A stretch of 11,111 bases of DNA from Planctomycetota bacterium. GTDB lineage: Bacteria; Planctomycetota; Planctomycetia; Pirellulales; Thermoguttaceae. Shown piece after piece: positions 1-6,800 of this stretch (positions are counted from its first letter, which is position 1; each line of letters begins with the position of its first letter). Position numbers and translations under genes: made by a program. The notes beneath the pieces were generated by a model. The model made no database searches. It was not told the origin of the DNA and saw nothing but the letters and a program-made list of their open reading frames with translations. The stretch spans positions 1,624 through 12,734 of the forward strand of contig JAJYGU010000069.1 in the NCBI GenBank assembly GCA_021784975.1, written 5' to 3'.

Positions 1-10
1 GGAGACCCTC

Positions 11-946
11 ATGAGCTCGAGGATTTCACGTCGTCGCTTCCTGGAGACCGTCACAGTCACGGCTGCGGCCACGGGCGGCCTGGCGAAATCGCTGGCCGGC
101 GAGTCGAGCAAGGACAATATCCGCCTGGGCATGATGTTGCAAGGCGGGTCGTCTGCCGAGTTGGGCGAGAAGGCCAAAACCATCGCCGCCGTAGGTTTCC
201 GGCGGGTGCAAGTGACCTTCTTCTTCCAGCCCACCGCGGATGAGATCAAGACCCTCGCCCGGACCCTAAGCCGATTGAAGTTGAAGACGGTCGCCTTCGG
301 GACTTACTTCAACCTCTTCCGCCCCGACGACACCGGCTTCATGGGCGCCAGCCAACAGACCATGAAGCTTGTGGCGGCCCATGCGGAGCAGTTTGGCTGC
401 AAGCAGTTCGTCACCTGGAGCGCCAGCTACGCGGCGCATTTCAGCGGCTCCGACTCGCGGAATCACACCGCTGAGGCCGTCGCCAGGCTTCACCGCGCCA
501 TTCGCGCCGTGCTTCTGCCGATCGTCCAACCGATCGACGGCCGAGTGGCCTTTGAGCCGTATTATCCTCACGTGGTGGGCACCCTGGAATTGGCCAAAGA
601 GGTGCTGGCCCCCTTCCCCGCCGACCGGATCGGGCTGTTGCTGGATCCGCCGAACTTCATTTCGCCCGATCTGTATCGGCGTCGCGACGAGGAGTTGCGT
701 CGCCTGTTCCGCGAGCTGGGCGATCGCATCCAGATGGTCCACCTCAAAGATATGAAACTCAACCCGAGCCGCCGAAGCGTCGACCTGCCCGGTCCGGGCG
801 GCGGCGAGATGAATTACCCCCTGCTGATCGCCGAGCTTCGCAAGCTCAATCGCCCCATGAACTGCATTATCGAGCACATCCCGGTCGAAGCGGCCGTGAT
901 GTCGAAGACCAAGGCATGGGTCGAGGGGCAACTCCGCCGACGTTGA
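11..946 (+). CDS. Tat-exported sugar phosphate isomerase/epimerase-like TIM-barrel protein
   Basis: A 311-residue protein of the xylose-isomerase-like/AP-endonuclease-2 TIM-barrel superfamily. The N-terminus has a twin-arginine signal (SRRRFLETV, residues 6-14) followed by an Ala/Thr/Gly hydrophobic stretch to about residue 30, so export by the Tat pathway is likely. The usual metal-binding pattern of the fold is visible in order: E182 in VAFEPYYP, D212 in LLLDPPNF, H244 in MVHLKDMK and E288 in CIIEHI; a GPGGGEMNY loop (261-269) lies before the last strands. Length is normal for the family. The ATG has GGAG ten bases upstream, at the window edge, so its promoter is not visible. Planctomycetes carry many exported paralogues of this kind; the substrate cannot be read from sequence, and a sugar isomerase, epimerase or 3-keto-glycoside enzyme would all fit. 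Fold call firm, reaction unknown. Confidence 0.85.
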   Translation: MSSRISRRRFLETVTVTAAATGGLAKSLAGESSKDNIRLGMMLQGGSSAELGEKAKTIAAVGFRRVQVTFFFQPTADEIKTLARTLSRLKLKTVAFGTYFNLFRPDDTGFMGASQQTMKLVAAHAEQFGCKQFVTWSASYAAHFSGSDSRNHTAEAVARLHRAIRAVLLPIVQPIDGRVAFEPYYPHVVGTLELAKEVLAPFPADRIGLLLDPPNFISPDLYRRRDEELRRLFRELGDRIQMVHLKDMKLNPSRRSVDLPGPGGGEMNYPLLIAELRKLNRPMNCIIEHIPVEAAVMSKTKAWVEGQLRRR

Positions 947-1014
947 GGCGGGGGACAAAAAAGCTTCCCTTGGCCGAGGGGTCTGCGTTAAGATACTGAT
1001 GGGGGATATCTAAA

Positions 1015-1269
1015 ATGAATGACGCCATGACTACACTCACCACAACCGAGGCGTCCAAACGCCTGGACGAAGTCCTCGATGGTTTGGCCGAATCGCACGA
1101 GGTGGTTCAGATCGCCGGCCAGCGCCACAGCGGGATCCTGGTGTCTGAGGACGATTGGCGAGCGATCCAGGAGACGTTGTACCTCACATCGGTCCCCGGG
1201 ATGAAGGACTCTATTATCGGAGGACTGCAGACACCGGTCGAGAGGTGTGCAAAGGAACTCGACTGGTGA
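1015..1269 (+). CDS. Phd/YefM-family type II antitoxin
   Basis: An 84-residue protein with the architecture of YefM/Phd antitoxins. Residues 5-45 form the dimerising, DNA-binding half (TTEASKRLDEVLDGL, then a short beta segment VVQIAGQRHSGILVS). Residues 44-62 carry the toxin-facing segment SEDDWRAIQETLYLTSVPGM, very like the YefM pattern. In the family the antitoxin binds and neutralises a YoeB/RelE ribosome-dependent mRNase and represses its own promoter. The ATG at 1015 is preceded by GGGGGA at 1001-1006; a second ATG at 1027 is possible but lacks an equally good ribosome site. A weak promoter can be proposed with TTGGCC (970-975) and GATACT (992-997), 16 bases apart. The gene is intact and overlaps the start of a toxin fragment by four bases, so the antitoxin now appears to have no partner here. 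Confidence 0.85.
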   Translation: MNDAMTTLTTTEASKRLDEVLDGLAESHEVVQIAGQRHSGILVSEDDWRAIQETLYLTSVPGMKDSIIGGLQTPVERCAKELDW

Positions 1270-1334
1270 GCTGGACCCTGGTGTTCACCGCCCAGGCGAG
1301 GAAGGATGCCAAGAAGACGGAGAGGATGACTTAA
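1266..1334 (+). pseudogene. Truncated YoeB/RelE-type toxin, N-terminal 22 codons only
   Basis: Starting at a GTG that overlaps the antitoxin stop (GTGA), this frame reads VSWTLVFTAQARKDAKK and then TERMT before a TAA at 1332-1334. The pattern S-W-x-L-V-F-T-x-Q-A-x-K-D-A-K-K is the characteristic N-terminus of YoeB/Txe toxins, which normally run to about 84 residues; the catalytic C-terminal part is absent. The fragment sits exactly where a toxin should be, downstream of a YefM/Phd antitoxin with the usual overlap, so it is most simply a decayed toxin gene. Its TAA shares its last A with the ATG of ferrochelatase (TAATG), so ribosomes leaving the fragment could re-initiate on hemH. A working leader peptide is an alternative reading. 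Confidence 0.75.
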
Positions 1335-2428
1335 TGAGTCCGCTTCCGCCTTCCCATCTCCGCCCTCCGTCGTCGTCATACGACGCAATTCTGCTGGTTT
1401 CCTTCGGCGGCCCCGAGCGTCGCGAAGACGTCTTGCCGTTCCTGGAAAACGTGGTCCGTGGCAAGGACGTGCCGCGGCAGCGGCTTCTGCAGGTTGCCGA
1501 GCGGTACGAAATCTTCGACGGCGTGAGCCCGATCAACGCCCAGAACCGCGCGTTGTTGGCGGCGGTGATCGGCGAATTGAACCGAACCGGCCTGCGGCTG
1601 CCGGTCTACTGGGGCAACCGCCATTGGCACCCGATGTTGACGGATACGGTGCAGGCCATGGCGGGTGACGGCGTGCGTCGCGCCCTGGCACTGGTCACCG
1701 CGCCGTTCGGCTCGTATCCGAGCTGCCGGCAGTATCTGGAGGACCTTGCAACCGCGCGTCAACAAGTCGGCGCCAACGCCCCACGGATCGACAAGGTCCG
1801 CTTGTTCTACAATCACCCGGGCTTCATCGAGGCCGCGGCCGATCGGGTCGCGGCGGCGCTCGACGAAAAAGGGGACATCACTCATTGCCGTCGCGATGCC
1901 CCGAATATCAGTGATGTCCCCTTTTTCCGGTTGGTCTTTAGTGCGCATAGCATCCCTATCGCCATGGCGGAGCGATCGCCCTACGAGCGGCAACTGCGGG
2001 AAACCTGTCGGCTGGTCGTGGAACGGATCGGCGGCCAGCCGCCGGCGAGCCCCCGGCCGATCCCCTGGGAATTGGGCTACCAGAGCCGCAGCGGGCCGCC
2101 TTCGCAACCCTGGTTGGGGCCCGACATTCGGGACCGCCTTCGCCAGTTGCGCGAGGAAGGGGTGCGAGAGGTGGTGATTGTGCCCATTGGGTCCGTGGTG
2201 GAACACATGGAGGTGGTCTACGATCTCGACATCGAGGTCGGCCAGCTTTGCGCGGAATTGGGGATCAACATGGTCCGGGCCGCGGTGGTGGGCAGCCATC
2301 CGCGGTTTGTCGAGATGATCCGCGAATTGATCCTGGAGCGCATCGACCCGGCCGCGCCGCGTTTGGCATCGGGGCCGGACGGCCCTTGGCCCGACCAGTG
2401 CCCGGGCGAGTGTTGTCCAGGGCCGTGA
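1334..2428 (+). CDS. hemH: Ferrochelatase (HemH)
   Basis: A 364-residue ferrochelatase, which inserts Fe(II) into a porphyrin (protoporphyrin IX or coproporphyrin III, depending on the pathway) late in haem synthesis; cytosolic or membrane-associated. Recognisable segments are YDAILLVSFGGPE (16-28), VSPINAQN (64-71), YWGNRHWHP (92-100), VTAPFGSYPSC (121-131), VFSAHSIP with the family's active-site His at H205, the GYQSRSGPPSQPWLGPD block (248-264), and VVEHMEVVYDLD with H291 and E293. The ATG at 1334 has GGAGAGG at 1319-1325, and no other normal start precedes the conserved LVSFGG. Two oddities: residues 178-198 are encoded exactly by a palindromic element (1865-1927), making this segment about ten residues longer than in the Bacillus-type enzyme; and the family's PIGF is PIGS here (S287). 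A C-terminal CPGECCP (356-362) might bind a metal or Fe-S cluster. The gene is coupled to the upstream toxin fragment. Confidence 0.93.
   Translation: MSPLPPSHLRPPSSSYDAILLVSFGGPERREDVLPFLENVVRGKDVPRQRLLQVAERYEIFDGVSPINAQNRALLAAVIGELNRTGLRLPVYWGNRHWHPMLTDTVQAMAGDGVRRALALVTAPFGSYPSCRQYLEDLATARQQVGANAPRIDKVRLFYNHPGFIEAAADRVAAALDEKGDITHCRRDAPNISDVPFFRLVFSAHSIPIAMAERSPYERQLRETCRLVVERIGGQPPASPRPIPWELGYQSRSGPPSQPWLGPDIRDRLRQLREEGVREVVIVPIGSVVEHMEVVYDLDIEVGQLCAELGINMVRAAVVGSHPRFVEMIRELILERIDPAAPRLASGPDGPWPDQCPGECCPGP
1865..1927. repeat. Palindromic element inserted in frame in hemH
   Basis: Two perfect 18-base inverted arms, GAAAAAGGGGACATCACT (1865-1882) and its exact reverse complement (1910-1927), flank a 27-base spacer. 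The unit is 63 bases, exactly 21 codons, lies in the hemH reading phase and has no stop in that phase. It encodes residues 178-198, just before the FSAHS active-site motif. G-runs next to A-runs recall the GGGACAGTCCC-type repeats found between genes in this and other bacterial genomes; a relative lies at 3284-3353. Confidence 0.85.
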
Positions 2429-2691
2429 GATGCCGGATCGTATTGTACCACGATGCGCGCCGTCGGCGAACGGCGAGGTCCCCACTGTACGCGACGCTGG
2501 TGGGAGCTTCCGCTTTCGGCTTTCCGCCCTCCGTCTTCCGCCTCCCAATTCCTTCAACTTTGCCTAGATGTTCTCGTCCGCCACGAGTCTGCTTCGCGGG
2601 TCATCGGCGCCGCCTTTTTTCCTTGCCGCGCCGCTAGGCTAGTGTATGGTTTTCACGCGGACAGTGTTGAAGCGAAGCACAGAGCAAGACG

Positions 2692-3258
2692 ATGCCCAAG
2701 ACGGTGGCCGCAATCCTGGGATTCGCGTTGATGGCCGGAGCCATCGGCTTCAACACGACGCGATATCCGGTGGTGTGGAAAATGGTGGGGCCGGCAGCCC
2801 GCGCCGCCGCAGCGAGCGAGGCCAGCCCAGCGCCGACCAGTCCATCGCCGACGGCAGCGGGTCCCTCCGCAGCGACTTCGCAGGAGCCGGCGGACCAGCC
2901 TGCGGCGGACACCGACGCAGCAACCAATCCGGCTGCGGAGCCAACCGCCAACGACGCGTCGGAGGCCTCGCCGCCTCCCAAGGCCGCCCTACCGCAGCCG
3001 AGCTCGCCCACGCCACCGGCAGCCGCCTCCAATGCCGATCAAGCCTCGACAGAGGCTCCGCCGGGCGAGCAATCGCGGAAGCCGTTGGTGCCGGTATTGC
3101 CGCCGTCGCCGCCGGGCGCGACGGGAAGCAGCGATCCGGCGGAGGCCATTCGTCGCCTGCCCCCCGTCGATCATCGTGGGCCCGGCCCGGCCGATGGCGA
3201 CGCGGCGCGGATGTTCACCGTCTCGAATCCGTCCTACCCGAACACGAGCACCCCGTGA
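2692..3258 (+). CDS. Membrane-anchored Pro/Ala-rich protein of unknown function
   Basis: A 188-residue protein I cannot assign to a function. Residues 4-22 (TVAAILGFALMAGAIGFNT) form one hydrophobic helix that acts as a signal anchor or signal peptide, followed by TRYPVVWKMVGP (23-34), which looks like a conserved motif. Residues 35 to about 145 are a disordered linker of Ala, Pro, Ser, Thr and acidic residues. The C-terminal end (146-188), with AEAIRRLPPVD and SNPSYPNTSTP, regains sequence character and may be a short binding motif. A cell-envelope location with a flexible spacer is the reasonable inference. The ATG has only a weak purine-rich site (GAGCAAGACG). Two other frames are also open here, a common artefact at this GC content; this frame was chosen because it has a coherent membrane helix and a natural linker composition. 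Confidence 0.65.
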   Translation: MPKTVAAILGFALMAGAIGFNTTRYPVVWKMVGPAARAAAASEASPAPTSPSPTAAGPSAATSQEPADQPAADTDAATNPAAEPTANDASEASPPPKAALPQPSSPTPPAAASNADQASTEAPPGEQSRKPLVPVLPPSPPGATGSSDPAEAIRRLPPVDHRGPGPADGDAARMFTVSNPSYPNTSTP

Positions 3259-3283
3259 CTGGCAGCGTGAGCGGCGCGCAGAA

Positions 3284-3353
3284 GGGGATAGTCCCATTCT
3301 TGGGGCCAGGCACCGTGCGAAGCATTGTCGCCACAAAAATCGGGACAGTCCCC
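3284..3353. repeat. Imperfect GGGACAGTCCC-type inverted repeat
   Basis: The left arm GGGGATAGTCCCATTCTTG (3284-3302) pairs with the right arm CAAAAATCGGGACAGTCCCC (3334-3353), with two mismatched positions, one T-G wobble and a one-base bulge, across a 31-base spacer. It lies between two genes and resembles palindromic elements mobilised by REP-associated Y1-type transposases in other bacteria; no such transposase is in the window. It shares the A-run/GGGACA character of the element inside hemH. Confidence 0.65.
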
Positions 3354-3394
3354 CAGGTGCGCGAGGGAGGGTGCCCGGGCAGTCAAGAAACACA

Positions 3395-3413
3395 GCCAGC
3401 CCGGCAGGCTGGC
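3395..3413. repeat. Short GC-rich hairpin
   Basis: GCCAGCC (3395-3401) and GGCTGGC (3407-3413) form a perfect 7-base stem with a 5-base loop. AGCCCGG (3398-3404) can instead pair with CCGGGCT (3416-3422), so two mutually exclusive stems exist. It lies between the ends of two convergent genes (stops at 3258 plus and 3460 minus) and could help end transcription, but there is no T-run on either side, so a terminator call is not justified. Confidence 0.4.
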
Positions 3414-3438
3414 CACCGGGCTGAGGAATTGACCGGAA

Positions 3439-3482
3439 ATTACCGCCACCGGCAGCAACTCAGGCTGACGGACGGCGGTAAT
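3439..3482 (-). repeat. Inverted repeat over the 3' end of the minus-strand gene
   Basis: ATTACCGCC (3439-3447) and GGCGGTAAT (3474-3482) form a perfect 9-base stem with a 26-base loop that contains the stop codon (3460-3462) of the minus-strand gene. It may protect the 3' end of that transcript or help end it; only a short T-tract follows on the minus strand. Confidence 0.4.
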
Positions 3483-3702
3483 GTTGGTAAGCTAGGATGA
3501 CTTCGTAAAGATCCATGGAGATAGTGACTTCGTCATCGGCGAAGTCCCGCAACCAAGTGCGTTCCGACCGGACCGCGTCCGCCAGCAGAGGCATGATTTC
3601 CACAAGCGGAACCGTAACCGTTTGGCGATGGGCATCGGCAACGGCAACGTTGCTGGTTTCTTCTTGGGGACCGTAGTAGACGCGAAGATGGCTGGCCTGC
3701 AT
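3460..3702 (-). CDS. Small conserved-type hypothetical protein
   Basis: An 80-residue soluble protein with no function I can assign. It starts MQASHLRVYYGPQEE and ends DLYEVILAYQHYRRPSA. In between are a predicted beta strand (TVTVPLVEI, residues 28-36) and the acidic segment WLRDFADDEVTISMDLYEV (50-68). Its ordered composition, without low-complexity stretches, argues for a real folded protein, and the sequence reminds me of a small family seen in planctomycetes, though I cannot check that. The ATG at 3700-3702 is preceded by AAGGAAG at five bases, which favours it over an upstream GTG at 3727-3729. It is transcribed on the opposite strand to all other genes in the left two thirds and is divergent from tex. 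Confidence 0.7.
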   Translation of the reverse strand: MQASHLRVYYGPQEETSNVAVADAHRQTVTVPLVEIMPLLADAVRSERTWLRDFADDEVTISMDLYEVILAYQHYRRPSA

Positions 3703-3884
3703 GGGCGCTTCCTTGCTTGAGATGCCCACCCTGTTCGTTTCACAAGTATCGGCCGGAGGCGTCTTGCGGGTTTGATGTTTTTTGGGGAAAATGCGTTTTT
3801 TACTTGCCGGCGGTGCTGGCGCGGTGAGACCTGGAAAGCCGATCGTCCGTGGCGTAGGGCTTATCCGGGTAATGTGGATCGACT

Positions 3885-6800
3885 ATGGCAAGCGCGGTAA
3901 CGATTGATTTGCGGCACGTCGCCCGTGGCCTGAACGTCCCGCTCCCCCAGGTGCAAGCCACCGTTGAGCTCCTGGATGAAGGCAATACGGTCCCTTTCAT
4001 CACCCGTTACCGGAAAGACCGCACCGGTGGATTGGACGAGGAGCAGATTCGGGATATTCAGTCGCGGCTGGCCAAGTTGCGGCTGTTGGCCGACCGCAAG
4101 CAGACCATCCTCCGTTCGATCGAGTCCCAAGGGAAGCTGACCGAGAAGCTGACCAAGCAGATCCTTGCCGCCACCACCGCCAAGCGGGTGGAAGATCTCT
4201 ACCTGCCCTTTAAGCCCAAGAAGCAGACGCTGGCAACGCTGGCGCGCTCGCGGGGGCTGGAAGACCTCGCTGGCGAGATCCTGGACGCGGCCCCGCTGGC
4301 CGCCAATCTCGACGCACGGGCGGCGGATTTTGTCAATCCCGATCGACAAATCCCCACTGCCGCCGACGCCTTGCTGGGGGCCGGCCATATCCTGGCCGAG
4401 CAGTTCAGCGAGCAGGCGGAGCTGCGGCAGCGGCTGCGAGAAGTCCTGCAACGGACCGGGGTGTTGATTAGCACCCAGATTGTGGTTGAAAATAAAGTCC
4501 CGCCCGAGGGCGCCGCCAATGAGCCGGGCGTCAAGGCGGCCGCACCGCCGGCGACCGTGCCCGGCTCCGGCGGCCCGCTGGCGGGCGAACCGTCCGCCGA
4601 TTCCGCCGCGGAACCGGTTACTGCCGAACAATTGGCGGAATTGCTGGCCGAGATCGCCGTCCAATCGCCAACCGCCTTGGCCCAGCCGGCGCCGTCCGAG
4701 CCACCACCCGCGTCGCCATTGGCGACCGAAATCGCCGCCGAGCCGCCGTTGGTGGCCACGCCCGAACCGGCGGTCGCCCCAGCCTCAGTCGCGCTCGCTT
4801 CACCCGGGGCGGCCGCCGCCACCGCGGAAGCCGGCGAGGCGGCCAATCCTCCCCCGCCGCCGATGCCGACGTTAAGCCCCCCTGCCCAGCGAAAGCAGGC
4901 GCGGGCGGAGGCCAAGCTGGCTCAATTGAAGAGACGGGAACTCAAAAAGAAGAAGCTGGAGGAAAGACGCATCAAGGCCTTCCGCGACTACTTCGCCTAT
5001 CGCGAGGCGCTCAGTCGCATCCCGCCGCATCGTATTCTGGCGATTAACCGCGGCGAGAGGGCCAGAGTGCTGCGGGTGAAGATCGAATCCGATCTCGAGG
5101 CCATGCTCAAGGTCCTCGATGAATTGTTGGTGCCGCCGGAGCATCCGCATGCCGATTATCTCCGCGGCTGCGGGCGGGACGCGCTCACCCGGCTGATTCT
5201 GCCCAGTCTGGAGCGCGAGGTCCGCCGGGAGATGACCGACCGGGCCGAGGCCCATGCGGTGAGCGTGTTCGCCCGGAATCTGCGAAACCTGCTGTTGCAA
5301 CCGATGGTCCACAATCAGCGGGTCTTGGCGGTCGATCCGGGCTTCAAGAGCGGCTGCAAGCTGGCCGCCTTGGATCAGTTCGGCAATCTGCTGGATCACG
5401 GCGTCATCTTCCTGATCGGCAAGCCGGATCGGCGCGAAGAGGCCAAGCGGAAAGTGCTCGAATTGGTGGAGCGTTTTCAACTCACCCTGATCGCGGTGGG
5501 CAACGGCACCGCCTGCCGCGAGAGCGAGGATTTCTTCGCCGAGCTGCTGGAAAACGACCTCAAGGAGAAAGGGGTCGCCTATGTGATCGTCAACGAGGCC
5601 GGGGCCAGCGTGTACTCAATCAGCCGGGTCGGCCGCGAAGAGCTTCCCGATTGCGACGCCACCCTCCGCGGGGCAATCTCCATCGGCCGGCGGCTGCAGG
5701 ATCCGCTGAGCGAACTGGTGAAGATCGACCCGGCCAGCATCGGCGTCGGCCTGTACCAGCACGACGTAAAGGCCAAGCACCTGCGGGCGTCGCTGGACGA
5801 GGTGGTCGAATCGTGCGTCAACTATGTGGGGGTGGATGTGAACATGGCCAGCCCCGCCTTGCTGGGATATATCTCCGGCTTGAATCAGTTGACCGCCCGG
5901 CGGCTCTATGAGTATCGCCGCGAGCACGGCCCGTTCCGCACCCGCGAGCAGTTGCGCGAGGTGCCCGGCTTCGGCGAGGCGACCTTCGTGCAGGCGGCCG
6001 GATTCCTGAAGATCCTCAACGGCGACAATCCGCTGGATTCCTCCTGGATCCATCCGGAGAGCTACCCGGTGGCCAATCGCGTGCTGGAACGGCTGCACGG
6101 TGCGACCACGGATCTCCGCGAAAAAGACGCCATGGGCCGGCTGGCGGAACAAGCGGCTCAGGTCGACCTGCAAGGGCTGGCCAAGGAGTTGCAGGTCGGC
6201 GGGCTGACCCTCAAGGACATCCTCGCCCAATTGGTTCGTCCGGGCCGCGATCCACGGGAGGATTTTCCGCCGCCGGTCTTCAAACGCGGTATCCTCAAGC
6301 TGGAGGATCTGGCGCCGGGCATGGAACTGCGGGGGACGGTGCTGAACGTGGTCGATTTCGGCTGCTTCGTGGACATCGGCATGCACGATAGCGGGCTGGT
6401 GCACGTCAGCCGCCTGGCCGACCGCTTCATTCGCGACCCGCACGAGGTGGTTGCGGTCGGCGACATCGTCAAGGTCTGGGTGGTCGAGATCGATAAGGAG
6501 CGGCGGCGGGTATCGCTGACCATGGTTTGTCCCGGCAGCGAGCGGCCGAACTACCGCGGCCGCGGCGAGAAAGCCGAAGGCGCCCAGCCCGCCGACGAGG
6601 GCGGCCCGCCGCGCCGCCGCTCGGAAGGCCAGCATCGCCCCGAGCGGCGCGGCGAAGGGCGACGCCCTCCGGCGCGGGCCAGCCAAGGTCGGCCGCCAGA
6701 GACCGAACGAGAGCACGCGCCGACTGGCGAGCGGCCGCCAGTTCAAGGTCCCACCCGTCCGCCCCGTTCGCCGCGACCCCAAGGCGGGCGACGCCCCGCG

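Noticed and set aside
266..958. 230-residue minus-strand frame across the isomerase-like gene
   Set aside because: Antisense to a TIM-barrel gene with all metal ligands in place; no motif and no ribosome site.
1247..1333. Upstream extension of the hemH frame by 29 residues
   Set aside because: The extra residues have no similarity to ferrochelatase and overlap the antitoxin end and toxin remnant; the ATG at 1334 has a good ribosome site (GGAGAGG).
1376..2557. 393-residue open frame on the minus strand across hemH
   Set aside because: It is antisense to a clear ferrochelatase; its product is rich in His, Arg and Asp with no domain, the usual by-product of GC-rich third positions.
3284..3482. 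CRISPR array or tandem repeat array in the palindromic spacer
   Set aside because: The repeats are inverted pairs of different sequence, not regularly spaced direct copies, and no cas gene is nearby.
2646..3500. 284-residue plus-strand frame overlapping the Pro/Ala-rich protein
   Set aside because: Its product is an Arg/Gly/Ser-rich string without secondary structure, while the overlapping 188-residue frame has a proper membrane helix and conserved-looking ends.
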